This document shows positions 26,220 to 36,822 of a stretch of DNA of 64,000 nt, in pieces; the stretch's first letter is position 1; each line of letters begins with the position of its first letter. The position numbers and the translations under genes are program-made. The stretch is from Proteobacteria bacterium HN_bin10 (lineage in GTDB: Bacteria; Pseudomonadota; Alphaproteobacteria; Caulobacterales; Aquidulcibacteraceae). The notes beneath the pieces are model-generated. The model had not been told where the DNA came from and did not search any database. It saw only the letters and a list, made by a program, of their open reading frames with translations. The stretch covers positions 30,034 to 94,033 of the forward strand of contig LWDN01000055.1 in assembly GCA_002083515.1 (NCBI GenBank). Direction: 5' to 3'.

Positions 26220-26645
26220 ATGGAACCGCGGATTTCCATCGTAACCTTGGGCGTTGCCAATCTGGCGCGGTCCCGCGCATTCTACGAAGCCATGGGCTTT
26301 CGCGCCTCGTCGGCGAGCCAGGGCGATATCGTCTTCTTCCAGGCAGGCGCGATGGTGTTGGCGCTCTATCCGCGTGAGGCGCTGGCGGAGGACGCTGCGG
26401 TCGCGGCTGAGGGCGACGGTTTTCGCGGCCTCTCACTGGCGCACAATGTCCGCGCGAGAGAAGAGGTGGCGGCGATCCTCGCTCAAGCCGCGGCGGCCGG
26501 CGGCCGGATCGTGAAGCCCGCGCAAGACGTGTTCTGGGGCGGCCACTCGGGCTATTTCGCCGATCCCGACGGCCATCTTTGGGAGGTCGCCTGGAACCCG
26601 CATTTGCCGCTCTCCGCAGAGGGCGCGCCGATGCTGCCGCCCTGA
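26220..26645 (+). CDS. VOC (glyoxalase/bleomycin resistance-like) family protein
   Basis: 141 residues with the two beta-alpha-beta-beta-beta halves of the VOC fold: RISIVTLGVANLARSRAFYEAMGF at the start and YFADPDGHLWEVAWNPH at the end, where the terminal Glu is a metal-ligand position. Members are metal-dependent dioxygenases, isomerases or binding proteins; the substrate is unknown. GAGGTGAG precedes the ATG at 26220. Confidence 0.82.
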   Translation: MEPRISIVTLGVANLARSRAFYEAMGFRASSASQGDIVFFQAGAMVLALYPREALAEDAAVAAEGDGFRGLSLAHNVRAREEVAAILAQAAAAGGRIVKPAQDVFWGGHSGYFADPDGHLWEVAWNPHLPLSAEGAPMLPP

Positions 26646-26740
26646 CGTCATTGCAGAGCCGCCCGGCGTCGCTGACGCTTGGCGCTCAGGCGGGTGCTGC
26701 CTATACCAAGCCAACATTCCGATTTGGCTCAAGGTAGGGC

Positions 26741-29406
<2,666 letters not shown>

Positions 29407-29410
<4 letters not shown>

Positions 29411-30057
29411 ACGGCCCACCACAACGCCCCTCCCCCCTTGTGGGGGAGGGAAGGGAGGGGGGGCGTGTAAGCAATGACGCAGGCGGCGCCTCCGCACTCA
29501 ATTCTGACCGCCCGCCACCCCCTTCCCCCTCCCCACAAGGGGGAGGGGGAGTTATCTACCGCTATGCTTCTGTACAGGACGCTGGGGCGCTTGCCGCATT
29601 CGCGGCGCGGTCGTTTTCGGAAACATTCGCGCACCTCTATCCGCGCGAAGACCTCGAAGCCTATCTCGCCAAATCCTATGGCGAGGCGATTCAGCGCGAA
29701 GAGATCGAGGACCCAAGCATCGGAACCTGGATTGCTGAGCGCGACGCCGGTCTCGTAGGCTACGCCCAGGCGGGGCCGGTGGACATTAAGGTCGATCATG
29801 CGCCGCAGGACCGCGAACTCTATCGCCTCTATGTCGACATCGGCGTGAAGGGGGGCGGTGTTGCGCCCGAACTCATGAGCAACGTGATCGGCTGGGCGCG
29901 GTCTGAGGGCGCGGAAGCCCTTTGGCTCAGCGTCTGGGAAAACAACGCGCGCGCCCAGGCGTTCTACAGACGCTACGGCTTCGAGCATGTCGGCGAGCAC
30001 AAATTCATGGTCGGCAAGACGGCGGACCGCGACTTCATCTGGCGGCTGAAGCTTTGA
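29407..30057 (+). CDS. GNAT family N-acetyltransferase with repeat-derived N-terminus
   Basis: 216 residues from the GTG that overlaps the alaS stop (GTGA). The GNAT domain starts near residue 49 ([22 protein letters not shown]) and includes [20 protein letters not shown], the acetyl-CoA region with a somewhat altered R/QxxGxG/A motif (KGGGVA), and [33 protein letters not shown]. The first ~48 residues ([13 protein letters not shown]...SPSPQGGGG) come from a palindromic intergenic element in the same frame. The native start may have been displaced by that insertion. Substrate unknown. Confidence 0.85.
29426..29552. repeat. Palindromic interspersed element at the 5' end of the GNAT gene
   Basis: CCCCTCCCCCCTTGTGGGGG with AGGG on the left (29427 on) and CCCCTTCCCCCTCCCCACAA with GGGGGAGG on the right (29519-29551) are inverted copies. 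It lies between alaS and the conserved part of the acetyltransferase and stays open in that reading frame. Confidence 0.8.
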
Positions 30058-30128
30058 GCGCCTGACGGTAACGTCTCGGAAACCAAATCAACCGTTTTTG
30101 GACGAGTCGATTCGGTGGGGACGATGAG

Positions 30129-30470
30129 ATGACTCAAAACGATGCGCTGGCCGCTTATCTCGGGCCGGAGCTTTTCGAGCGGCTGGACTGGAGCCGACTC
30201 TCGCATGCTCAACGTGACGCGATTCTCTCCGTCTTCCGAGTCGGATTAGGCGCCGGTGCGCAGTCCGGGGCGGTATCGACCATCGATTGCGTGCTGGCGC
30301 GCGGCAAGGTGCTGATCTGCGAGGACGGTTCGCACTGGCAGGCGCGCGAGCGCGACGACGCCGAGCTGATCGAGGATTGGGGCGCGGGTTCGATGGTGGC
30401 GATCCACCGGCAGCTGATCTATCGGCTCGATCCCTACCAGGCGGCGGAAGTGGAGCTGCTGAGACTCTAG
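30129..30470 (+). CDS. Hypothetical protein, 113 residues
   Basis: Unrecognised. N-terminal helix (AAYLGPELFERLDWSRLSHAQRDAILSVFRVG), then a beta-rich part (STIDCVLARGKVLICEDGSHWQARERDDAELIEDWGAGSMVAIHRQLIYRLD). Good protein-like composition and GGGGACGATGAG before the ATG. It is followed at once by a repeat hairpin. Confidence 0.65.
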   Translation: MTQNDALAAYLGPELFERLDWSRLSHAQRDAILSVFRVGLGAGAQSGAVSTIDCVLARGKVLICEDGSHWQARERDDAELIEDWGAGSMVAIHRQLIYRLDPYQAAEVELLRL

Positions 30471-30598
30471 GGGAGTAAGGGAATAGGGCAGGAGGGCAGT
30501 AGGGCATAGGAGCAGTAGGGCAGTAGGGCGGCGGGGCGGTGGGCGCGCGGTTCCGTTCCAAACATATTGCCTTATTGCCCTATTCCCTTACTCCCTTC
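30471..30598. repeat. Internally repetitive hairpin, GGCAGTAGG family, copy 3 (longest)
   Basis: GGGAGTAAGGGAATAGGGCA at 30471-30490 is exactly complementary to 30576-30595. Inside the left arm are five or more GGGCAGTAG-like units, so the left arm is much longer than the right (TATTGCC-type units). It starts at the stop codon of the previous gene and ends just before the enoyl-CoA hydratase ATG. Confidence 0.85.
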
Positions 30599-30602
30599 TC
30601 GG

Positions 30603-31484
30603 ATGACCTACGAAACCATCAAACTCGACATCGCGAACGGCGTCGCGACGATGACGCTCAATCGTCCCGATCGCATGAATGCGTTCACCGAGCAGATGAT
30701 GCGCGACATGATCGTGGGCTTCGATGAAACCGACGCCAACGACGATGTGCGCGCGGTGATCGTCACCGGCGAGGGGCGCGCCTTCTGCGCCGGCGCCGAT
30801 CTCGGCGCGGGCGGGGCGACGTTCGATTATGAGAAACGTCATGCAGCGCGCGGCGGCGGAAATTTCGATCCAGATCGCGCCCGCGACGGCGGCGGCCAAG
30901 TCGGCATCCGCATCTACGAAAGCCTGAAGCCGGTGATCGCCGCCATAAACGGCGCCGCGGTCGGCGTCGGCGCGACGATGACGCTACCGATGGACATCCG
31001 CCTTGCCGTGCCGGGCGCCAAGATGGGGTTCGTGTTCGCCCGCCGCGGCATCGTGCCGGAGACGCTTTCGTCCTATTTCTTGCCGCGGCTCGTCGGCGTC
31101 TCGACCGCGCTCGAATGGACGATGACGGGCCGCGTCTTCACCAGCGAAGAGGCGCACGCGCGCGGGCTGGTGCGCTCGCTGCACGCGGCGGATGAACTGC
31201 TGCCGGCGGCGCAGGCGCTGGCGCGTGAGATCGCCGACAACACGGCGCCGGTTTCCGTGGCGCTGGCCCGGCGGATGATGCTCGATATGCTCGACGCCTC
31301 TCACCCGATGGAAGCGCACCGGCTGGAGAGCCGGCTGATGGTGGCGCGCGGCCAATCGGGCGACGCCAAAGAGGGTGTCACCTCGTTTCTGGAAAAACGT
31401 GCGCCGGCCTATCCGGACAAAGTCTCCAAGCACATGCCGCAACCGTTCCCCTGGCGGCCGACGCCGCCTTTCCGGGACGCTTAG
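30603..31484 (+). CDS. Enoyl-CoA hydratase/isomerase family protein
   Basis: 293 residues of the crotonase fold. Seen: VATMTLNRPDRMNAFTEQM, the oxyanion segment GEGRAFCAGADLGAG and INGAAVGVGATMTLPMDIRLAV followed by FVFARRGIVPE. It acts on a CoA thioester, probably hydrating an enoyl-CoA in fatty-acid breakdown; exact substrate unknown. The insert between the oxyanion motif and the second motif is longer than in short crotonases. Stop overlaps the convergent neighbour's stop by four bases. Confidence 0.9.
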   Translation: MTYETIKLDIANGVATMTLNRPDRMNAFTEQMMRDMIVGFDETDANDDVRAVIVTGEGRAFCAGADLGAGGATFDYEKRHAARGGGNFDPDRARDGGGQVGIRIYESLKPVIAAINGAAVGVGATMTLPMDIRLAVPGAKMGFVFARRGIVPETLSSYFLPRLVGVSTALEWTMTGRVFTSEEAHARGLVRSLHAADELLPAAQALAREIADNTAPVSVALARRMMLDMLDASHPMEAHRLESRLMVARGQSGDAKEGVTSFLEKRAPAYPDKVSKHMPQPFPWRPTPPFRDA

Positions 31485-31951
31485 CGGCTCAGGTTTGGAT
31501 CTTCGAAGCGGGCGACCTCGGCGAACCCTTCGCCGCGTTCGAGCTTGGCAATGTCGTCGTCGCCGAGCGCTAGCCAGCGGCCCGCGCCGGCCAGCGTTTC
31601 GAACTGCGTGAGCGTGCTTGAGATAGCGTCGCGCGCGTTGGGCGCGCCGACCCAGTGATCGACATGCGGCTGCGCGTTAGGGCTGCGGCAGACCCAGGCC
31701 GATCGTCGCTGGATCGGGAAGCTGAGGGTCGCATAGATTTGGGCGTAGCGCACAAACAGGCGATCGAGGCTTTGGGCGTCGACAGCGAACACCGCGCCAG
31801 GCGCGACGACGCTGATGCAATCGCGTTTGAGATAGGCGGGATTGGCGGTCAAGAAGGCGTTAAGCGCCTCCAAAGCGGCCGCGCCGACGACGCCGCGATA
31901 CTCGGCAATGTTGAGTTCGAGCCGCTCATTGTGGCGCAGGACGATGGGCAC
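31481..31951 (-). CDS. Hypothetical protein, 156 residues
   Basis: No family recognised. Alpha/beta protein beginning MPIVLRHNERLELNIAEYRG with ALEALNAFLTANPAYLKRD and ISVVAPGAVF; the start looks somewhat like the STAS/SpoIIAA-like fold, an inference only. Convergent with the enoyl-CoA hydratase and monocistronic. Upstream (31952-32112) holds an inverted repeat TCCCACAA / TTGTGGGA at 32031-32063 and nothing else that I can name. Confidence 0.65.
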   Translation of the reverse strand: MPIVLRHNERLELNIAEYRGVVGAAALEALNAFLTANPAYLKRDCISVVAPGAVFAVDAQSLDRLFVRYAQIYATLSFPIQRRSAWVCRSPNAQPHVDHWVGAPNARDAISSTLTQFETLAGAGRWLALGDDDIAKLERGEGFAEVARFEDPNLSR

Positions 31952-32112
31952 GGGACGCGGAACTCCAAGATTGTGGCACTGTCCGCCGCGCCGGCTTAGG
32001 AATTGTTAAGCGCGCTGTTTCGGCGATTTATCCCACAAGTCCGGAAGTCTCCGATTTGTGGGAAAAATTGGATCTTCAACGAGGAAGCGCACCAGGCCTC
32101 CGATTGGACATG

Positions 32113-32141
32113 TTGACGGGAACTGTGCGGTGCCGTACAGT
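32113..32141 (+). promoter_or_regulatory. Promoter of the Phd-PIN toxin-antitoxin operon
   Basis: TTGACG at 32113-32118, a 17-base spacer, then TACAGT at 32136-32141. Transcription would start at about 32148, which is the A of the antitoxin ATG, so the message may be leaderless. Confidence 0.5.
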
Positions 32142-32143
32142 TC
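32120..32143. promoter_or_regulatory. Palindromic operator of the Phd-PIN operon
   Basis: GAACTGT (32120-32126) and ACAGTTC (32137-32143) form a perfect 7-bp inverted repeat with a 10-base centre. It covers the -10 element, as expected for autorepression by the Phd antitoxin. Confidence 0.65.
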
Positions 32144-32147
32144 GTCC

Positions 32148-32402
32148 ATGGGCACGATTTCAAAAAAAGGCGCCGAGGAAGCGCGCAACCAGCTTCCGAG
32201 CCTGTTGGAAGCCGCCGAGCGCGGCGAGGCGACGGTGATCACTAAACACGGCAAGCCGGTCGCCGCGCTGGTGCCCATCGCCGAGTTCAGCGTCGCTCCC
32301 AAGCAAATGAGCCTGCTTCCGCTCAAAGGGACAGGTCGCGGTCTTTGGGGACCGGATTCGGCCAAGACGATCGACAAGATGCGCGACGAATGGGAGCGCT
32401 AG
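32148..32402 (+). CDS. Type II antitoxin, Phd/YefM family
   Basis: 84 residues. The N-terminal Phd DNA-binding fold is clear: GAEEARNQLPSLLEAAERGEATVITKHGKPVAALVPIAEF. The tail (SLLPLKGTGRGLWGPDS) should wrap the toxin. It binds and neutralises the PIN toxin encoded next and likely represses the operon through the palindrome at its start. Overlaps the toxin gene by 13 bases. There is no ribosome site, consistent with a leaderless message. Confidence 0.88.
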   Translation: MGTISKKGAEEARNQLPSLLEAAERGEATVITKHGKPVAALVPIAEFSVAPKQMSLLPLKGTGRGLWGPDSAKTIDKMRDEWER

Positions 32403-32815
32403 ACCTCTCCGGCTTGCCGGCCCGAGCGCTACTACTCCTCGACAGCCCACCGCTCATTTACTGGCTCGAAGAGCGGCCGGGTTTCGCTGATCGTTTCGAG
32501 CCGGTTTTTGCGGTTCATGCGGCAGGCGGCGCCCACTTCGCGGTCACAACAATAACCATCGCCGAAGTGTTGTCCGGGCCTCTCAAGAACCATGATGATG
32601 CGCGAGCACGGCGTTATAGATCGGTGCTCGAGTCCTGGCGTATCGTCGAATTGAACGCCGATTTGGCCGAAGACGCCGCACGGCTGCGCGCGTCTTTCAA
32701 GCTCAAGCTGCCCGACGCCATCCAGGCCGCCAGCGCGCTCGCCATCAATGCGGATGCGCTTGTGACCCATGACCGGGATTTTGCGCGCGTTTCCTCGCTG
32801 CGGATCATCAGCTGA
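32390..32815 (+). CDS. PIN-domain toxin (VapC-like)
   Basis: 141 residues. PIN nuclease acidic residues are present: Asp in LLLLDSPPLIYWLEE, Glu in TIAEVLSGP, Asp in KLPDAIQAASALAI and Asp in LVTHDRDFARV. The usual DTN/DSN at the first site is DSPP here. Predicted Mg-dependent RNase that cuts tRNA or other RNA when the antitoxin is degraded. Start inside the antitoxin 3' end, GAATGGGAG region. Confidence 0.87.
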   Translation: MGALDLSGLPARALLLLDSPPLIYWLEERPGFADRFEPVFAVHAAGGAHFAVTTITIAEVLSGPLKNHDDARARRYRSVLESWRIVELNADLAEDAARLRASFKLKLPDAIQAASALAINADALVTHDRDFARVSSLRIIS

Positions 32816-33007
32816 TTCAAGGAACGGCAGGGATGTGACCGGTTTTGGTTGACTTCCACCTTTGCATCGACCAAAAGCCCCGCTTTCTTGGGCCCCGCCT
32901 CCGGGTCGGCGGCCCTCCATACTGGGCGACGGGCGAACCGCCAGGGCAGTCGCGGCTTCATTGGGAAGCCGCCGGTCCCCGTCACGGGAAGAAGGCGCGT
33001 TCAGCGC

Positions 33008-33625
33008 ATGACGAAGCGTATCGAAGCGAAATACAAATCGGACCGCCGGTTTGGCCAAAACCTCTGGGGCCGTCCGAAATCTCCGGTCAACAAGCGCCAA
33101 TACGGCCCCGGCCAGCACGGCCAGCGCCGCAAGGGCAAGACCTCTGACTTCGGCCTGCAACTGGTCGCCAAGCAGAAGCTCCGCCTCTATTACGGCAACA
33201 TCACCGAAAAGCAGTTCCGAAAGACCTACGAAGAGGCGGCGCGCCGCAAGGGCAACACCGCCGAGAACCTGATCGGTCTGTTGGAGAGCCGGCTCGACGC
33301 GGTGGTGTACCGCGCCAAGTTCGCGCCGACAGTGTTTTCGGCGCGCCAGTTCGTGAACCACGGCCACGTCAAAGTGAACGGTCGCCGCGTCACCATCCCG
33401 TCCTTCCTGGTCAAGGCCGGCGACGTGATCGAAGTGCGCGACAAGGCGAAGTCGATGGCGATCGTGCTCGAAGCGCTGGCGAGCCAGGAGCGCGACACGC
33501 CCGATTATCTCGAAGTCGACGCCAAGGCGATGACAGCGCGCTATGCGCGCATTCCCCAGCTCTCCGATGTGCCGTACCCGGTGCAGATGGAGCCGAATTT
33601 GGTGGTCGAGTACTACGCTTCGTAA
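33008..33625 (+). CDS. rpsD: 30S ribosomal protein S4
   Basis: 205 residues, canonical S4: N-terminal [35 protein letters not shown]4 RNA-binding domain [39 protein letters not shown]4 nucleates 16S rRNA folding. The ATG at 33008 gives the family N-terminus; the frame is open further up. The 192-base leader contains TTGACT at 32849 and GC-rich palindromes but no convincing -10. Confidence 0.98.
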   Translation: MTKRIEAKYKSDRRFGQNLWGRPKSPVNKRQYGPGQHGQRRKGKTSDFGLQLVAKQKLRLYYGNITEKQFRKTYEEAARRKGNTAENLIGLLESRLDAVVYRAKFAPTVFSARQFVNHGHVKVNGRRVTIPSFLVKAGDVIEVRDKAKSMAIVLEALASQERDTPDYLEVDAKAMTARYARIPQLSDVPYPVQMEPNLVVEYYAS

Positions 33626-33702
33626 GCGAATAACGAGTAGCGAATGGCGAATGGGGAAGAAGCTTCCCATCACTATTCGCTATTCGCCACCCACCATTCG
33701 CT
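33625..33702. repeat. Internally repetitive hairpin, GGCGAAT/ATTCGCC family, copy 2
   Basis: Left arm AGCGAATAACGAGTAGCGAA then TGGCGAATGGGGAAG (33625-33659); right arm CTTCCCATCACTATTCGC then TATTCGCC and CCATTCGCT (33663-33702). The loop is only three to five bases. It starts at the rpsD stop and ends one base before the purU ATG, so the purU ribosome site is inside or missing. Confidence 0.8.
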
Positions 33703-33703
33703 C

Positions 33704-34561
33704 ATGAACAACGGCCGCTACATCCTCACCCTGCAATGCCCGGACGCCGTCGGCATCGTCGCTGCGGTGGCGGGGTTTCTGGCTGAGCGCCAATTCTCGA
33801 TCGAGGAGAGCGATCAGTTCCACGATCTGCCGCGCGACTTCTTCTTCATGCGCACGGCGTTCTCGAAGAAGAATGGCGGCGGCGATCTCGACGCGCTGAA
33901 GGCGGCGTTCGCGCCGGTGGCGGCGCGCTTCGGCATGGACTGGCGGCTCTACGATCTGGCCGAGCGGCCGCGCATAGTCATCGCCGTGTCCAAAATCGGG
34001 CATTGCTTCTACGATTTGCTGCATCGCGAGCAGACGGGCTGGCTCGGCGGCGACGTCGCGGCGATCGTCTCGAACCATACCGATATGGCCCCGTTCGCGC
34101 GCTGGCGCGAGAAGCCGTTCCATCACCTGCCGGTGACGCCGCAGACCAAGCCGCAGGCTGAGGCGCGCCTATTGGAGATCATGGAGGAGACGGGCGCCGA
34201 GCTGCTGGTGCTGGCGCGCTACATGCAGGTGCTCTCGCCGGAGCTTTGCGCGAAACTGGCGGGGCGCTGCATCAACATCCACCACTCGTTTCTGCCGAGC
34301 TTCAAAGGCGCCGAGCCCTACACCCAGGCGCATGCGCGCGGGGTCAAGATTATCGGCGCCACCGCCCATTACGTGACGCCCGATCTCGATGAAGGGCCGA
34401 TCATCGAGCAGGCGGTGAGCCGCGTCGCCCACCATCACACGCCCAAGGATCTGGTCGAAATCGGCCGCGACATCGAAAACCAAGTGCTCGCTCGCGCCGT
34501 GCGCTGGCATCTGGAGCGGCGCGTGGTCATCTCCGGCAACAAGACGGTGGTGTTCACCTGA
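33704..34561 (+). CDS. purU: Formyltetrahydrofolate deformylase
   Basis: 285 residues: an N-terminal ACT domain (YILTLQCPDAVGIVAAVAGFLAERQFSIEESDQF) followed by the formyltransferase-like hydrolase domain with INIHHSFLPSFKGAEPYTQA (catalytic Asn/His) and TPDLDEGPIIEQ (catalytic Asp). It hydrolyses 10-formyl-THF to formate and THF, balancing one-carbon pools. The start is placed at the ATG giving the conserved ACT start; no Shine-Dalgarno is visible because the repeat hairpin runs right up to it. Confidence 0.95.
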   Translation: MNNGRYILTLQCPDAVGIVAAVAGFLAERQFSIEESDQFHDLPRDFFFMRTAFSKKNGGGDLDALKAAFAPVAARFGMDWRLYDLAERPRIVIAVSKIGHCFYDLLHREQTGWLGGDVAAIVSNHTDMAPFARWREKPFHHLPVTPQTKPQAEARLLEIMEETGAELLVLARYMQVLSPELCAKLAGRCINIHHSFLPSFKGAEPYTQAHARGVKIIGATAHYVTPDLDEGPIIEQAVSRVAHHHTPKDLVEIGRDIENQVLARAVRWHLERRVVISGNKTVVFT

Positions 34562-34584
34562 GGTCTGCCGCAATAAGGTGCGGC

Positions 34585-35403
34585 ATGGATATGGAAGCAA
34601 TCGATCAAGCGATCCTGGTCAAGCCCGGTTCGAAATCGGCGCTGGGCAAGCGCGACGCACTCGGCGGCGATCTGTTTCCCGATAAAGACGCCGCCGAAGC
34701 GCATGTGAAACTCTGCGCCAAGGAGATCGACGCGTTGCAGGATCGGCTCTGGGCCGAGGGCAAGCGGGCGCTGCTGGTGGTGCTGCAAGGCATCGACACC
34801 TCAGGCAAGGACGGAACCGTGCGCGGCGTGTTCAATCAGTGCGGGCCGCTGGGCGTTTCCGTCACCGGCTTCGGCAAGCCGAGCGAAGAGGAGCTGGCGC
34901 ACGACTACCTCTGGCGCATCCATAAGGCGATCCCCAAGCGCGGCATGATCGGCGTGTTCAACCGCTCGCACTATGAGGACGTGCTGGTGGTGAAGGTGCG
35001 CAAGTATGCGCCGGCGGAGGCGATCGCGCGGCGCTACGATCAGATCAACGCTTTCGAGAAGCATCTGAGCGAGAACGGCGTCACCATCCTGAAATTCATG
35101 CTGCACATCTCGAAGGAAGAACAGCGCCAACGTTTGCAGGAGCGCCTGGACGATCCGGAGAAGCACTGGAAGTTCAACCCCGCCGATCTCGAAGATCGGG
35201 CGCTCTGGGATGAGTACGCCAAGGCCTACGAGATCGTGCTCGACCGGTGCTCAACGCCGCATGCGCCGTGGCGGGTCGTGCCGGCCGACAAGAAATGGCG
35301 GCGCAACGCCATCATCGCGTCCGTGGTGCGCGGGACGCTGCAAGCGATGAACCCGCTTTACCCGAAGGCCGACTTCGATCCCAAGGCGATCAGGATCGAG
35401 TAG
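34585..35403 (+). CDS. ppk2: Polyphosphate kinase 2 family protein
   Basis: 272 residues. Walker A GIDTSGKDGTVRGVF (about residue 72), lid-module Arg, Walker B FNRSHYEDVLVVKV. PPK2 enzymes transfer phosphate between polyphosphate and nucleotides; the single-domain length and GIDTSGKDGT motif suit the class that phosphorylates AMP and/or ADP. Substrate preference cannot be fixed from sequence by eye. Monocistronic, 23 bases after purU. Confidence 0.92.
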   Translation: MDMEAIDQAILVKPGSKSALGKRDALGGDLFPDKDAAEAHVKLCAKEIDALQDRLWAEGKRALLVVLQGIDTSGKDGTVRGVFNQCGPLGVSVTGFGKPSEEELAHDYLWRIHKAIPKRGMIGVFNRSHYEDVLVVKVRKYAPAEAIARRYDQINAFEKHLSENGVTILKFMLHISKEEQRQRLQERLDDPEKHWKFNPADLEDRALWDEYAKAYEIVLDRCSTPHAPWRVVPADKKWRRNAIIASVVRGTLQAMNPLYPKADFDPKAIRIE

Positions 35404-35425
35404 ATCTTGCAAAATGCCTCGAGAA

Positions 35426-35453
35426 GTATTACTCTGACGAGTAGAGGTAATAC
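35426..35453. promoter_or_regulatory. Palindromic operator of the AbrB-VapC operon
   Basis: GTATTAC (35426-35432) and GTAATAC (35447-35453) are inverted copies ending one base before the antitoxin ATG; ACTC-TGAC-GAGT (35431-35442) is nested inside. The position, over the ribosome site and probably the promoter end, suits autorepression by the AbrB-type antitoxin. Confidence 0.6.
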
Positions 35454-35454
35454 C

Positions 35455-35682
35455 ATGGGCGCGGTAACAGTGAAAGGCCAAGTCACGATCCCGAAGCCGG
35501 TGCGGGACAAGCTCGGCTTGAAAGCTGGCGATGAGGTCGCGTTCGAGGCCGGCCCGGATGGCGCGGTGATCATCCGCAAGGCGCGCGGCAAACCCAAGCC
35601 CAGCAGGTTCGAGAACCTGCGGGGACGCGCCGGCAAGGGTTTGAGCACCGCTCAGATCATGGCGCTGACACGTGGCGAATGA
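35455..35682 (+). CDS. AbrB/MazE-type antitoxin (SpoVT-AbrB domain)
   Basis: 75 residues. Swapped-hairpin DNA-binding domain: VTVKGQVTIPKPVRDKLGLKAGDEVAFEAGPDGAVIIRK. The C-terminal tail (SRFENLRGRAGKGLSTAQIMALTRGE) is typical of VapB-type toxin-neutralising tails. AGAGGT precedes the ATG. The stop overlaps the toxin start as ATGA. Confidence 0.88.
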   Translation: MGAVTVKGQVTIPKPVRDKLGLKAGDEVAFEAGPDGAVIIRKARGKPKPSRFENLRGRAGKGLSTAQIMALTRGE

Positions 35683-36083
35683 GTGGGACCCTAGTCGACA
35701 CCAATGTGTTGCTGGACGTGGTCACGGACGACCCCGACTGGGCGGATTGGTCGATCAAGGCGCTGGGTGCAGCAGCGTTGACGGGACCCTTGCTCTTTAA
35801 TGATGTGATATACGCTGAACTCTCGGTGCGATTCTTGGCAATCGAGGCGCTTGACGCCGTCATTGAGGATGCCGGCCTGCGGCACGCTGTTACGCCGCGA
35901 GAAGCACTGTTCCTGGCCGGCAAGGCGTTCCGGCGTTATCGCGCCGCCGGCGGCGTGCGGACCGGCGTTCTGCCCGACTTCTTCATCGGTGCGCACGCTG
36001 CTGTCTCCGGCGCCGCGCTTCTCACACGCGACTCTCGCCGATATCGAAGCTATTTCCCGACGGTGCAGCTCATTGAACCTTGA
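35679..36083 (+). CDS. vapC: PIN-domain ribonuclease toxin VapC
   Basis: 134 residues. Canonical PIN residues: Asp in TLVDTNVLLDVV, Glu in DVIYAELSVRF, Asp in VLPDFFIGAHAAV, Asp in LLTRDSRRYRSYFP. Coupled to the AbrB-type antitoxin upstream by an ATGA overlap, forming a complete VapBC-type module. Confidence 0.9.
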   Translation: MSGTLVDTNVLLDVVTDDPDWADWSIKALGAAALTGPLLFNDVIYAELSVRFLAIEALDAVIEDAGLRHAVTPREALFLAGKAFRRYRAAGGVRTGVLPDFFIGAHAAVSGAALLTRDSRRYRSYFPTVQLIEP

Positions 36084-36089
36084 GGATCG

Positions 36090-36743
36090 CTACTTCGCCC
36101 CGTCATCCTCCTCCTTGCGGATCAGCCCGAGCGAGATCACGCGCTTCAGCGCTTCTTCCGGCGGAATGGCGAGCGGCTTCAGGCTGGCGCGCGGCAGGTA
36201 GAGCAGGAAGCCCGAGGTCGGGATCGGCGCTTGCGGCACATAGACGGCGACGAGATCGGCGCCGATGTCCTGCACGACCTCAGCCGTGTTCTCGTTGGTG
36301 ATGAAGCCGATGGCGTACGAACCCGGTTGCGGAAACTCGACCAGCACGGCTTGCTTGAACGAGGTGCGCTCCGGCGCGGCGACCTGTTTGAACACCTGCT
36401 TGGCGCCGCCATAGATGGTGCGCACCAGCGGCAGGTTGGCGATGCCGGTGTCGGCGGCGCGCACGATCCAGCGGCCGACGAGATTGCCGGCGAGCGCGCC
36501 GACCAAGGTCAGCGCCACCAGCGCTAACAATACGCCGCCGCCGGGGAAGCTGGTGAGAACCCCGAAGCCCGGCGGCACCAGCGGCTCGACGCGTGTGTCG
36601 ATGAAGGCGACGACGATCCAGATCAGCCAGGCGGTGACCACAAACGGCAGCACCAGCGCCACGCCGGCCAGGAAGGAGTTCCTGAGCCAGGTCAGCAGAT
36701 GAAATTCGCGCGGCTTGGGGGTGTCGGAGGGGGCGGGAGACAT
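36090..36743 (-). CDS. DUF502 family membrane protein
   Basis: 217 residues. Two membrane helices (SFLAGVALVLPFVVTAWLIWIVVAFID and GVLLALVALTLVGALAGNLVGRWIV), then the conserved DUF502 soluble part with PLVRTIYGGAKQVFKQV, VLVEFPQPGSYAIGFIT and VPQAPIPTSGFLLYLPR. Function of the family is not established. Divergent from the HtrA-like gene. Confidence 0.9.
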   Translation of the reverse strand: MSPAPSDTPKPREFHLLTWLRNSFLAGVALVLPFVVTAWLIWIVVAFIDTRVEPLVPPGFGVLTSFPGGGVLLALVALTLVGALAGNLVGRWIVRAADTGIANLPLVRTIYGGAKQVFKQVAAPERTSFKQAVLVEFPQPGSYAIGFITNENTAEVVQDIGADLVAVYVPQAPIPTSGFLLYLPRASLKPLAIPPEEALKRVISLGLIRKEEDDGAK

Positions 36744-36822
36744 TGGCCCGGATGTAGGGCAAGCCGTCCGCTCGCGAAAGCAGGGCTAGCGAGGCCAAAG
36801 CAGCGCACTTAAGTTTGGGGCC

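Noticed and set aside
32849..32878. rpsD promoter from TTGACT
   Set aside because: No acceptable -10 at 16-18 bases; left as a note in the rpsD entry.
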